Positions 17,829-25,565 of a stretch of 29,623 nucleotides of DNA are shown here, piece after piece. The position numbers were made by a program, and so were the translations under genes. Within the stretch, counting starts at the first letter, position 1; each line of letters starts with the position of its first letter. The notes under the pieces were generated by a model. It made no database searches and had not been told where the DNA came from. It was given only the letters and a program-made list of their open reading frames with translations. Origin of the DNA: JAZDLO01 sp043801935. Lineage in GTDB: Bacteria; Actinomycetota; Thermoleophilia; RBG-16-64-13. The DNA lies in NCBI GenBank assembly GCA_043801935.1, contig JAZDLO010000135.1, forward strand, positions 1 through 29,623, written 5' to 3'.

Positions 17829-17864
17829 CTCCCTCATACTAGCGTCGCACGAGGGAGAGCGGAA
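17829..17864 (-). promoter_or_regulatory. Candidate hut operon promoter with inverted repeat around the -10
   Basis: On the minus strand TTCCGC (17864-17859) and TAGTAT (17841-17836) are 17 bases apart. Seven-base arms CTCCCTC (17829-17835) and GAGGGAG (17851-17857), 15 bases apart, enclose the -10. This arrangement suits a repressor operator for the hut genes. The -35 match is weak. The repeat could instead be a hairpin ending the kimA-like transcript, though no U-tract follows. Confidence 0.38.
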
Positions 17865-17877
17865 CACCGCCCAAGTG

Positions 17878-19752
17878 TCAGTCGCTCGATCCCTCTTTCC
17901 CGGCGACGCGCAGATGCAGGGGAATGCTCATCACAACGACCCAAGGAACCAGGAAGAGAGCTCCCTTCAGCCGGAGAGCGTTCTGGTTATGAAGCAGATT
18001 CTCCCACCAATGCTCCACCACGAACTCGGGGATGACCACGGCGACGGTATGATCGGGACCGGGATCGAGAGAGCGCACGTATTCCAGCGCCGGCTTGACG
18101 AACTCGCGATAGGGGGACTCCACCACCTCGAGCGGCATGTCCGGCGAGATACGCTCCCAGCTCGCCTGCAGCGCCTCGAGGCGGTCGGCGTCGCCGCTGA
18201 TGGTGACTGCATGGACATCACCGGGAGAAAGGGATCTGGCCAAGGAGAGGGAGCGCGCGGTGAGAGAGTTCACCTGAGCCACGAATAGGACCGCCGTGGT
18301 ACGAGGACGGGATTCGGCCAGTTTCTCGATCTCTTCCATCTCAAAGGGGCTCTGCGGTTCGAGTACCCGGGCCACCCGCTGATAATGGCGACGGATGATA
18401 TAGAAGAGCAGGACCAGGATGGGAACGACGATGACCACGATGTACGCCCCATGCGTGAACTTGATGGTCACTACCACCAGCGTGACGACTCCGGTCAGCA
18501 GTGCCCCAAAACCGTTCATGATGGCCCGGCGCTGCCATCCGCGCGTTCGCAGTCTGAACCACCTCACCACCATCCCCGATTGGGACAGGGTGAAGCTGGT
18601 GAACACGCCCACGGCGTAGAGCGGGATAAGGCGGTGGGTCTCTGCCCGGAACACCACCAGGACCGCGATAGCGGCCACGGTGAGGCCTATGATGCCGTTG
18701 GAGAAGACCAGCTTGTCGCCCCGGTTCATGAACTGCCGCGGCATGAGGCCGTCCCGGGCGAGCACGGACGATAGGCGGGGAAAGCCGGTGAAGCTGGTAT
18801 TGGCCGCCAGGATGAGGATGGCCATGGTGGCTACCTGAAGCACGTAGTAGAAGAACGTGTGGCCGTAGACCGCTCGGCCCACCTCGGCAAGGACAGTACT
18901 ACCCTCAGTCGGCTGAACGTGCAACAACTGCGCCAGACCGGTGACTCCCAGGAGCAGGAAACCGAGAGTCAGCGCCATGACGCCCAAAGTGATCGCGGCG
19001 TTCTTGCTTTCCGGGGGCTTGAAGGCCGGCACGGCGTTCGAGATAGCCTCGGTACCCGTCATGGCGGAACATCCGCCCGCGAACGCCCGCAGCACGATCC
19101 ATATCATCGCAAACCCTGTCAGCGTGTCGGCAGTCCCAGCCGGCGCCTGGGGCGTCAGGTCGCCCATGGCCCAGCGGATCCCGCCCACCACGATCATACC
19201 TCCGCACAGAAGAACGAAGAGGTAGGTGGGAATGGCGAACAGTCGACCAGATTCGCGCACTCCCCGCAGATTGACGATCGCGACCAGCACGATAAGGAAC
19301 ACGCATATGATGACCCGGTCCGCGTAGAGCGCTGGAAACGCCGTGGTGATGGCAGCCACACCAGCCGCCACGCTCACCGCCACGGTCATGACATAGTCGA
19401 CCATGAGCGACGCTGCGGCTATCAGACCCGGGGCCAGACCGAGGTTCTCCCGGCTGACCACGTACGAGCCGCCCCCGTTTGGATAAGCGTGCACCGTCTG
19501 CTGATAGGAGAGGGCGACAAAACCGAGGAGCACCACCACCGCCGCGGCAACCGGGAGCGAAAAGCGAGCGGCTGCCGATCCGGCCAGGACCAAGGCAAGC
19601 AGTATCTCCTCGGTCGCGTATGCCGTCGAGGAGATCGCGTCAGAGGCGAACACCGGCAGAGCGTACTTCTTGGGAAGCCGCTCTTGCAGCTCATCGGCTG
19701 TGGCCAAGGGCCGCCCCAATAGGGCACGCTTGATCATAGAGGGCGCGCTCAC
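17878..19752 (-). CDS. kimA: KimA-type potassium:proton symporter (APC superfamily)
   Basis: A 624-residue membrane importer resembling Bacillus subtilis KimA (YdaO), a high-affinity K+/H+ symporter. Shared segments are SDAISSTAYATEEIL near the N-terminus, AYPNGGGSYVVSRENLG, SLMVDYVMTVAVSVAAGV, FAGGCSAMTGTEAISNAVPAF, ANTSFTGFPRLSSVLARDG and LIPLYAVGVFTSFTLSQSGM. About 12 helices end near residue 460, and the C-terminal 150 residues form a soluble USP-like domain (AVLFVAQVNSLTARSLSLARSL), as in KimA. GTG 19752 is supported by AGGAG at spacing 6-7. Such proteins are often annotated as amino-acid permeases, and its place before the hut operon could suggest histidine uptake; the family similarity favours potassium. 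The leader is too short for the c-di-AMP riboswitch seen before Bacillus kimA. Confidence 0.82.
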   Translation of the reverse strand: MSAPSMIKRALLGRPLATADELQERLPKKYALPVFASDAISSTAYATEEILLALVLAGSAAARFSLPVAAAVVVLLGFVALSYQQTVHAYPNGGGSYVVSRENLGLAPGLIAAASLMVDYVMTVAVSVAAGVAAITTAFPALYADRVIICVFLIVLVAIVNLRGVRESGRLFAIPTYLFVLLCGGMIVVGGIRWAMGDLTPQAPAGTADTLTGFAMIWIVLRAFAGGCSAMTGTEAISNAVPAFKPPESKNAAITLGVMALTLGFLLLGVTGLAQLLHVQPTEGSTVLAEVGRAVYGHTFFYYVLQVATMAILILAANTSFTGFPRLSSVLARDGLMPRQFMNRGDKLVFSNGIIGLTVAAIAVLVVFRAETHRLIPLYAVGVFTSFTLSQSGMVVRWFRLRTRGWQRRAIMNGFGALLTGVVTLVVVTIKFTHGAYIVVIVVPILVLLFYIIRRHYQRVARVLEPQSPFEMEEIEKLAESRPRTTAVLFVAQVNSLTARSLSLARSLSPGDVHAVTISGDADRLEALQASWERISPDMPLEVVESPYREFVKPALEYVRSLDPGPDHTVAVVIPEFVVEHWWENLLHNQNALRLKGALFLVPWVVVMSIPLHLRVAGKEGSSD

Positions 19753-19790
19753 GCTCTTCTCCTGCTATCCCCCAAGAAAACGCGACTCCA

Positions 19791-19819
19791 TTTATCCGCC
19801 GGATCAGCGTCCACGTCAA
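19791..19819 (-). promoter_or_regulatory. Sigma70-like promoter of the kimA-type gene
   Basis: On the minus strand TTGACG (19819-19814), a 17-base spacer and GATAAA (19796-19791) form a good housekeeping-type promoter. Transcription would start near 19784, leaving a leader of about 32 bases before GTG 19752 that contains the AGGAG ribosome site. The hexamers are seen directly; activity is inferred. Confidence 0.6.
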
Positions 19820-19830
19820 GGTGGAAGACA

Positions 19831-19864
19831 GGCCACCTGCCGCACCGGGGTGCGGCAGGCGGCC
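19831..19864. terminator. Strong symmetrical hairpin between hppA and kimA (terminator-like)
   Basis: CCTGCCGCACC (19836-19846) pairs with GGTGCGGCAGG (19849-19859), and GGCC at 19831-19834 extends the stem with 19861-19864 past one mismatch. It lies about 70-100 bases after the hppA stop on the minus strand and just upstream of the kimA promoter, so it probably insulates the two units. No U-tract follows. Confidence 0.5.
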
Positions 19865-19877
19865 TCAGTGTCGTTTC

Positions 19878-19912
19878 GCGGGCCGCGGCGCCCTGCGGGC
19901 CCGCGGCGCCGA
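19878..19912. repeat. GC-only imperfect direct repeat after hppA
   Basis: Two copies of a GGGCC(C)GCGGCGCC unit stand in tandem with a CTGC spacer. Each ends in the self-complementary GGCGCC, so the pair can also fold into a hairpin. It lies 20-55 bases past the hppA stop and may stabilise the mRNA 3' end. The function is inferred. Confidence 0.35.
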
Positions 19913-19932
19913 GTATCACGTCCGAGTCGTCG

Positions 19933-22407
19933 CTAGACGGCCTGCTTCTTGATGCGCATGGAGTAGAACGACCGCATCACGAACGAGAGCGAGATGATGA
20001 AGAACACCGCCGCCAGGATGTAGGTGAGCACGTGGTCGCCTTGCCGATTGACGACGCTCACCGCCAGTTCCACGGCCAGTAGGCCGAACAGGGTGGTGAA
20101 CTTGATGACCGGGTTCAAGGCCACGGAAGAGGTGTCCTTGAACGGGTCGCCCACAGTATCGCCGATCACGGCAGCCGCATGCAGGTCCGTGCCCTTCTCT
20201 TTGAGGTCCACCTCGACGATCTTCTTGGCGTTGTCCCACGCTCCCCCAGCGTTGGCCATGAAGATAGCCTGGAACAGACCGAACACGGCGATGGAGATCA
20301 GGTAGCCGATGAAGAAGAACGGCTCCAGGAACGCGAAGGCCAGCGTGCCGAAGAACACGGCCAGGAAGATGTTGATCATCCCCTTCTGCGCGTACTGCGT
20401 GCAGATCTCGACCACCTTCTTGCTATCTTCCACCGACGCCTTGGTCGCCCCGCTCTCAAGATTGATGTTGCGCTTGATGAACTCCACGGCGCGATACGCC
20501 CCGGTGGTGACCGCCTGGGTGGCGGCGCCCGTGAACCAGTAGATCATGCAACCGCCCATGATGATGCCCAGCAGGAACGGCGGGTGCAAGAGGGACAGCT
20601 TCTCGATGTTGGAGGTCAGACCGTCCGTCAGAGCCATAATGATGGAGAAGATCATCGTGGTGGCGCCGACCACCGCCGTACCGATCAGCACCGGCTTGGC
20701 CGTGGCTTTGAAGGTGTTCCCGGCGCCGTCGTTCTCCTCCAGGTTGTGTTTGGCCACATCGAAGTTGGGGTCGAAACCGAAGTCGCCTTTGATCTCCGCG
20801 GCCACGCCCGGGATCTCTTCGATGGTCGACAACTCGTAGACCGACTGAGCGTTGTCGGTGACCGGCCCGTAGGAGTCCACGGCGATGGTCACAGGGCCCA
20901 TGCCCAGGAAGCCGAATGCCACCAGGCCGAAGGCGAACACCGCTGGGGCCAGCATGATGTCGGCCAGACCTTGGGTGCTCACGATGTAGCCGATGCCCAT
21001 CAGGACCATGATGGTAAAACCGAGATAGTAGGCGCTGAAGTTGCCGGACACGAAACCGGAGAGGATGTTGAGTGACGCCCCGCCCTCCCTCGTCGAGGCG
21101 ACGACTTCCTTCACGTGGGCCGATTTGGTGGAGGTGAAGACCTTTACCAGTTCGGGGATGATGGCCCCAGCCAGAGTGCCCATGCTGATGATGATGGACA
21201 GTTTCCACCAGTAACTATCATGGGCTTGGCCTATCTGAGTACTGCCACCGATCAGCAGATAGGACACCACGAAAGTCAGGATGATGGACACGATCGAGGT
21301 GACCCAGACCAGAGAGGTGAGGGGAGCCTCGTAGTTCATCTTGTCGGCGTCTTTGTAGCGCGCCTTGGCCACCGCGGCGTTGAGGAAGTAGGAGCCGCCG
21401 CTGGAGACGATCATCATCACGCGCATGGCGAAGATCCACACCAGGAGCGAGACCTGGATGAGGGGCTCGTGCACCGCCAGGATGATGAAGGTGATGAGAG
21501 CCACGCCGGTGACGCCGTAAGTCTCGAAACCGTCGGCGCTGGGCCCCACGGAGTCGCCCGCGTTGTCACCGGTGCAGTCGGCGATGACGCCAGGGTTACG
21601 GGCATCGTCCTCTTTGATGTTGAAGACGATCTTCATGAGGTCGGAGCCGATGTCGGCGATCTTCGTGAAGATACCGCCTGCGATACGCAGGGCGGAGGCC
21701 CCTAAGGACTCCCCGATGGCGAAGCCGATGAAGCAGGCGCCGGCATAATCGCGGGGGATCCACAGGAGGATGATAAGCATGATGATCAACTCGACGCTGA
21801 TGAGCATCATGCCCACGCTCATGCCCGAGCGCATGGGGATGGCGTGAATGGCATGCGGCTTGCCCGTCAGGCTGGCAAAAGCCGTGCGCGAGTTGGCGTA
21901 GGTATTGATCCGGATCCCAAACCAGGCTACGCCGTAGCTACCGAGAATGCCGACGATGCTGAAGAGGAGGATGACCAGTACCTTCACGCCGGTGAAGTCG
22001 CTGAGGATCCCGAAGTAGACCCCTATGACGATGGCGATGAACACCCACAACAGGATCAAGAAGCGGCCCTGCTGGAGGAGGTAGGTCTTGCAGGTCTGCC
22101 AGATCAGCTCGGAGATCTCCCGCATCGACCTGTGGACCGGGAGCTTGCGGATCTGATAGAAGATGACTAGACCGAATACGAGGCCGAGGGCGCAGATGAT
22201 CAGGCCCAGCGCCAGGAGTAGCTGACCGGAGATCCCATGGAAGCTGACCTTGCCCAGATCAGGCAGGGTCAGGTTCGCTTCTCCCCCGGTGCTCTCCGCG
22301 GCCAACGCCGAAGGCGCGAAGGCCAAGAGAGAGACCGCCGACGCGGCCAAGAGAAGAGCGAGTCTCTTCCAGCGACGCGCCGGGGTTTCGGGTGGTTTAC
22401 CTTCCAT
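19933..22407 (-). CDS. hppA: Membrane-bound proton (or sodium)-translocating pyrophosphatase
   Basis: Hydrolyses inorganic pyrophosphate and pumps H+ or Na+ outward. 824 residues from ATG 22407, which has AAGGAGG 9 bases upstream; the frame stays open to 22539 but that stretch lies before the ribosome site. Residues 1-40 look like a signal peptide or extra helix (RRWKRLALLLAAS, then ALAAE), giving about 17 helices in all. Catalytic-loop landmarks are GGIFTKIADIGSDLMK, EDDARNPGVIAD, GDNAGDSVGPSADGFETYG and, near the C-terminus, DTVGDPFKDTSSVALNP. Lys567 in GNTFKATAKP occupies the position that is Lys in potassium-independent and Ala in potassium-dependent enzymes, so I predict K+ independence. 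The DCTGDNAGDSVGPSADGFE wording differs from the common DNVGDxAGMxADLFE, suggesting a divergent clade. Pump ion specificity remains open. Confidence 0.92.
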   Translation of the reverse strand: MEGKPPETPARRWKRLALLLAASAVSLLAFAPSALAAESTGGEANLTLPDLGKVSFHGISGQLLLALGLIICALGLVFGLVIFYQIRKLPVHRSMREISELIWQTCKTYLLQQGRFLILLWVFIAIVIGVYFGILSDFTGVKVLVILLFSIVGILGSYGVAWFGIRINTYANSRTAFASLTGKPHAIHAIPMRSGMSVGMMLISVELIIMLIILLWIPRDYAGACFIGFAIGESLGASALRIAGGIFTKIADIGSDLMKIVFNIKEDDARNPGVIADCTGDNAGDSVGPSADGFETYGVTGVALITFIILAVHEPLIQVSLLVWIFAMRVMMIVSSGGSYFLNAAVAKARYKDADKMNYEAPLTSLVWVTSIVSIILTFVVSYLLIGGSTQIGQAHDSYWWKLSIIISMGTLAGAIIPELVKVFTSTKSAHVKEVVASTREGGASLNILSGFVSGNFSAYYLGFTIMVLMGIGYIVSTQGLADIMLAPAVFAFGLVAFGFLGMGPVTIAVDSYGPVTDNAQSVYELSTIEEIPGVAAEIKGDFGFDPNFDVAKHNLEENDGAGNTFKATAKPVLIGTAVVGATTMIFSIIMALTDGLTSNIEKLSLLHPPFLLGIIMGGCMIYWFTGAATQAVTTGAYRAVEFIKRNINLESGATKASVEDSKKVVEICTQYAQKGMINIFLAVFFGTLAFAFLEPFFFIGYLISIAVFGLFQAIFMANAGGAWDNAKKIVEVDLKEKGTDLHAAAVIGDTVGDPFKDTSSVALNPVIKFTTLFGLLAVELAVSVVNRQGDHVLTYILAAVFFIISLSFVMRSFYSMRIKKQAV

Positions 22408-22746
22408 GCAGCATTGCCTCCTTTTCGGCGCTCGTGGCGGTTCATATGCGGGACAAGCCTTGGAGATGGACGCGGGCGTACGACCGCCTTCAACCCACCT
22501 GAGTGAGAACGAGGAACCCGATCCGCGGGACGCTGCCATTCAACAGACCCGACTTCCCCCCCGGGGGCGCTTGCAGTGCGGCCTCCGGTCCACACCGGCT
22601 GCGTCCGAACAGGCTCGATCCGAGGCTCCATCCTACAGAACTTCCGCCGCGTAAGTCAAGGATTGAGGCCTCCGCCGGCCCGGGATCGACCCCAGCCGCA
22701 GCCGGGCAGGCGGCTGCAGCCGGTCCCCGCGCAACTGACCGGAGGG

Positions 22747-22773
22747 TTGAATCTTGACGCGATTGGAGATAAA
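22747..22773 (+). promoter_or_regulatory. Candidate rubredoxin promoter
   Basis: TTGAAT (22747-22752) is followed 15 bases later by GATAAA (22768-22773), the same -10 hexamer as in the kimA promoter. A second -35-like TTGACG lies at 22754-22759 but has no matching -10. The short spacer lowers confidence. Confidence 0.3.
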
Positions 22774-22775
22774 AC

Positions 22776-22809
22776 GAGCCTAGTGGGAGCGAACCCACGC
22801 GAACGGCTC
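22776..22809 (+). other. Two-stem hairpin in the rubredoxin leader
   Basis: GAGCC (22776-22780) pairs with GGCTC (22805-22809), and inside it GTGGG (22783-22787) pairs with CCCAC (22794-22798) around the loop AGCGAA. The structure ends about 10 bases before the AAGGA ribosome site of rubredoxin, so it could influence translation or mRNA stability. No known riboswitch family is recognised. Confidence 0.35.
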
Positions 22810-22828
22810 ACATGAGAAAGGAATGTCC

Positions 22829-22993
22829 ATGGACAAGTGGCAGTGCCTGTTGTGCGGCTACGTGTATGACCCCGAGTTGGGCGACCCCACGCAGGGTATC
22901 GCGCCAGGAACCGCCTTCGAAGACCTACCCGACGGTTGGGAATGCCCGGACTGCGGCGCCAGCAAGGACGAATTCGAGAAGATGGCGGACTAG
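22829..22993 (+). CDS. rub: Rubredoxin
   Basis: A 54-residue one-iron electron carrier of the cytoplasm. Cys6/Cys9 (CLLCGYVYD) and Cys39/Cys42 (CPDCGASKDEF) are the four iron ligands, and GIAPGTAFEDLPDGW between them is the classical rubredoxin core. Length is exactly typical. The start ATG 22829 has AAGGA about 6 bases upstream; an overlapping ATG at 22812 in another frame is not the gene. In anaerobes rubredoxin passes electrons from an NAD(P)H- or ferredoxin-dependent reductase to oxygen- and peroxide-scavenging enzymes (flavodiiron protein, rubrerythrin); no such partner is next to it. It converges with the phosphoglycerate mutase gene with a gap of only 20 bases. Confidence 0.95.
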   Translation: MDKWQCLLCGYVYDPELGDPTQGIAPGTAFEDLPDGWECPDCGASKDEFEKMAD

Positions 22994-23013
22994 GAACGGC
23001 CGGGTGAGGCGGC

Positions 23014-24243
23014 CTACGAGGACCGGGACTCGGAACCACCCTCGCAGCGTCCGCTCAAAAGCCTCCCCATAAGCAGGTGGCCCGGCGCCACGGCAAAGCC
23101 CGTGGCCCGGGCTTCCTCCTCGGTGAAGGCTTCGGCCCCGTTGGCCGCGAATTCCGGGCCCCACATGACGAAGGGCACCGGTTCGGCCACATGGGTCTTG
23201 ATCACAAGCGGGGTGGGATGGTCGGGCATCACCAGCAGGCTCGTTCCCTCGGCCTCGCTCGCGCGAGCGATCACCTGGGGGACCATCAAGGCGTCCACCT
23301 GCTCGATCGCCTGCACTTTTGCCGAGACGTCACCGGCGTGCCCCGCCTCATCGGGAGCTTCCACATGTACGAACACCAGGTCGTGGTCGTCCAGGGCGCG
23401 CAGTGCGGCGGCCGCCTGACCGGCGAAGTCATTGTCACCGCCGTCGGTGACGCCAGGGATGGTGAGAGAATCTATCCCGGCCTGCAAAGCCAGCCCCCGT
23501 AGCAGATCCACAGCCGATGTGAGAGCGGCCTGTCGGCCCCCGTAAGCCTGGGAGAAGGTCGGCATCCCCCCCGGGCGCATCCCCGGCCAGAAGAGCCAGA
23601 TCTGCGTAGCCGGAAGCTGTCCCCGGGCGATGCGAGCCTTGTTCACCGGATGCCCGGCCAGGACGACCTTGGAACTCTCCACCAGCGAGTCGACAAGACT
23701 GGCGCCGGGTCCCACGGGGCCGTAGCCTGTCACCTCCCGATCTGTGACGTCGTGAGGCGGCGTAAAGGTGGTGGCCACGAGGTCTGTGCCGCCACGAACG
23801 GTGAGGATGTGGCGGAACCCTACCCCGCCGTGGAACTCCAGGCGCTCGTTGCCTAATCCAGCCTGCAGGGCTGCGATCAACTCGGCGGCTTCTGGCGAAG
23901 AAATGTTCCCAGCCGAATAGCTGACCATTGTCCCGTCTGAAACGGTCACCAGATTACAGCGCAGGGCCGCCTGATCCGGTTCCAGATCGATGCCCATGGC
24001 CAGAGCCTCGATCGGCCCCCGTCCAGCGTAGTAACGGGTCGGATCGAATCCCAAGACGCTCATGCAGGCAACCGCGCTCGAGGCTTCCATGCCCTCGGGG
24101 ATGGTGTGCGCCATCCCCACCGCACCCTCGCGTGCCACACGGTCGAGGTTCGGGATACGGGCGGCCTCGAGCGAGGTCCGTCCGGCGAGAACGGGGACCG
24201 GCCAGCCCGACGCACCGTCGATTATCAACACCACGTACTTCAC
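23014..24243 (-). CDS. apgM: Cofactor-independent phosphoglycerate mutase, archaeal (ApgM) type
   Basis: Interconverts 3- and 2-phosphoglycerate in glycolysis and gluconeogenesis without 2,3-bisphosphoglycerate. A metal-dependent alkaline-phosphatase-superfamily enzyme of 409 residues, the usual ApgM size and shorter than GpmI (about 510). KYVVLIIDGASGWP holds the first metal ligands, ASSAVACMSVLGFDP contains the nucleophile serine (Ser55 or Ser56), then HVEAPDEAGHAGD and VMPDHPTPLVIKTH give the second metal cluster. The open frame extends 118 codons upstream, but GTG 24243 has GGAGG at spacing 6 and matches the family N-terminus. A TATAAT and two hairpins lie in its leader (24269-24316). Some ApgM paralogs act as phosphonopyruvate decarboxylase-like or homoserine-kinase-like enzymes; the mutase role is favoured. 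Confidence 0.88.
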   Translation of the reverse strand: MKYVVLIIDGASGWPVPVLAGRTSLEAARIPNLDRVAREGAVGMAHTIPEGMEASSAVACMSVLGFDPTRYYAGRGPIEALAMGIDLEPDQAALRCNLVTVSDGTMVSYSAGNISSPEAAELIAALQAGLGNERLEFHGGVGFRHILTVRGGTDLVATTFTPPHDVTDREVTGYGPVGPGASLVDSLVESSKVVLAGHPVNKARIARGQLPATQIWLFWPGMRPGGMPTFSQAYGGRQAALTSAVDLLRGLALQAGIDSLTIPGVTDGGDNDFAGQAAAALRALDDHDLVFVHVEAPDEAGHAGDVSAKVQAIEQVDALMVPQVIARASEAEGTSLLVMPDHPTPLVIKTHVAEPVPFVMWGPEFAANGAEAFTEEEARATGFAVAPGHLLMGRLLSGRCEGGSESRSS

Positions 24244-24268
24244 CAAACGCCTCCGGTACTGCCCCGAG

Positions 24269-24316
24269 GCAGGCCGCCGGGGCCTGCGTGACCCGGCCCG
24301 AACGGGCTCCATTATA
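24269..24316 (-). promoter_or_regulatory. TATAAT box and two leader hairpins before apgM
   Basis: A perfect TATAAT lies on the minus strand at 24316-24311, 68 bases before GTG 24243, but no good -35 is found 16-18 bases upstream. Downstream are two hairpins: GCCCG/CGGGC (24296-24307) and GCAGGCC/GGCCTGC with a five-base loop (24269-24287). They may terminate the aminotransferase transcript or shape the apgM leader. Confidence 0.4.
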
Positions 24317-24338
24317 TGCGCTATCGGAGCGTGGACCG

Positions 24339-25532
24339 CTACGCCCTGGCGCTGTAGTACTTCGCCCCCACCTCGCGAAACGCCGGCAACGCTCCGTCCA
24401 CCACCTCTGGAGCCACGCAGTAGGCGATGCGGAAATGACCCGGCAGCCCGAAACCGGTCCCCGGGACCACGAGCACCAGGTGCTCCTGCATCTCCCGACA
24501 GAAGGCGACGTCGTCCTCCAGCGGCGAGCGGGGGAACAGGTAGAAGGCGCCCTCGGGCTTGATCACATGGAATCCGGCCAAATCGAGGGCCCGACATAGG
24601 ATGTCCCGGTTGCGCCGGTACGGAGTCACGTCCACTTCGACTCCCTGCAATCGAGCTACCGCCCGCTGCATCAAAGCCGGCGCGTTGACGAAGCCCAGGA
24701 TACGGTTCGCCATGACCAACCCTTCCATCAGCGACCCGACCCGAGGAATGGACGGATTGGCCGCCAGATACCCGATCCGCTCCCCGGCCAACGACAACTG
24801 CTTGGAGTAACTCGAGGCGATGATGGTGTTCGCATACGCGGCCATGACCGGCGGCACCTGGTGCCCGTCGTACACGATCCCGCGGTAGGGCTCATCCGAA
24901 ACGAGGTAGATGATGCTCCCCGTCTCCCGGCATTTGCGCCGGAGGAGATCGCCCAACGCTTCCAGCGACTCCGCGGGATAGACCCGGCCCGTGGGATTGT
25001 GGGGCGAATTGATAAGCACCACCCGGGTCCTCCGACCGATGGCCCCGTCGATAGCTTTGATGTCAAGGTCGAAATCGGGTCCGCTGGAGACGGGCTTGAG
25101 CACACCCCCGTGATTGTCGGCGTAGAAGCCATACTCCACGAAGTAGGGCCGGGGGACGACGACCTCATCCCCCGGGTCCAGGACAGCCTTGAGAATGACA
25201 TTGAGCGCTCCCCCAGCGCCGCACGTCATCACCACGTTGTCCGCGGGTACCCGTACTCCCTGATCCTGAGAGAGGTGGGCGGCCACTGCCTCCCGGGCTT
25301 CTCGATACCCAGCATTGGGCATGTAGCCATGAAGGCCGGGGGTGGTATCGTTCACCAACTCTTCGATCACCCGTTGGAACTCTGGGGGCGGCTCCAAGTT
25401 CGGGTTGCCGATGCTGAAGTCGAAGACCTTATCGCGGCCGTGGACCTCGGCAAGACGCGCTCCCTCCTCGAACATCTCCCGGATCCAGGACGAGCGCTGC
25501 GAGAAATCCGCGATCTTCTTCGCTACGGACAT
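24339..25532 (-). CDS. PLP-dependent class I/II aminotransferase (aspartate aminotransferase-like)
   Basis: A fold-type I aminotransferase of 397 residues, cytosolic, transferring an amino group between an amino acid and a 2-oxo acid. CGAGGALNVILKAVLDPGD binds the PLP phosphate, NSPHNPTGRVYP contains the conserved Asn and Pro near the pyridine ring, VSDEPYRGIVYDG supplies Asp and Tyr, and SSYSKQLSLAGERIGYLA carries the Schiff-base lysine Lys244. RIAYC near residue 375 provides the substrate carboxylate Arg. ATG 25532 has GGAGG at spacing 6. The donor amino acid is not certain; aspartate, alanine or aromatic specificity are all possible. It lies 33 bases after the small MoaD/ThiS-like gene and 95 before apgM on the same strand. 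Confidence 0.88.
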   Translation of the reverse strand: MSVAKKIADFSQRSSWIREMFEEGARLAEVHGRDKVFDFSIGNPNLEPPPEFQRVIEELVNDTTPGLHGYMPNAGYREAREAVAAHLSQDQGVRVPADNVVMTCGAGGALNVILKAVLDPGDEVVVPRPYFVEYGFYADNHGGVLKPVSSGPDFDLDIKAIDGAIGRRTRVVLINSPHNPTGRVYPAESLEALGDLLRRKCRETGSIIYLVSDEPYRGIVYDGHQVPPVMAAYANTIIASSYSKQLSLAGERIGYLAANPSIPRVGSLMEGLVMANRILGFVNAPALMQRAVARLQGVEVDVTPYRRNRDILCRALDLAGFHVIKPEGAFYLFPRSPLEDDVAFCREMQEHLVLVVPGTGFGLPGHFRIAYCVAPEVVDGALPAFREVGAKYYSARA

Positions 25533-25565
25533 GGTATGCCTCCGGTCGAGGGGGACGAGATCGGC

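Larger units (their letters stand above)
22408..22828. other. Gene-free 421-base region between hppA and rubredoxin
   Basis: This region must hold the leaders of two divergent genes. I see the hppA ribosome site, GC palindromes (CCCCCGGGGG near 22556-22565 and CGGCTGCAGCCG at 22711-22722), a candidate rubredoxin promoter near 22747-22773 and a two-stem fold at 22776-22809. Open frames that cross it have arginine/proline-rich, low-complexity translations and look like chance. No convincing hppA promoter is visible. Confidence 0.6.

Noticed and set aside
19753..19932. c-di-AMP (ydaO/kimA) riboswitch before the kimA-type gene
   Set aside because: The region has only GC hairpins and a promoter leaving a leader of about 32 bases; none of the conserved riboswitch core is visible.
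22408..22539. N-terminal 44-codon extension of hppA
   Set aside because: It lies upstream of the AAGGAGG ribosome site, is low-complexity, and the ATG at 22407 opens directly into a signal-like helix.
22812..23072. 86-codon open frame starting just before rubredoxin in another frame
   Set aside because: It covers the rubredoxin gene out of frame and reads Arg/Pro/Thr-rich; the rubredoxin frame has all four ligand cysteines and a ribosome site.
24244..24597. 118-codon N-terminal extension of apgM
   Set aside because: Arg/Gly-rich and overlaps the aminotransferase 3' end; GTG 24243 has GGAGG and the family N-terminus.
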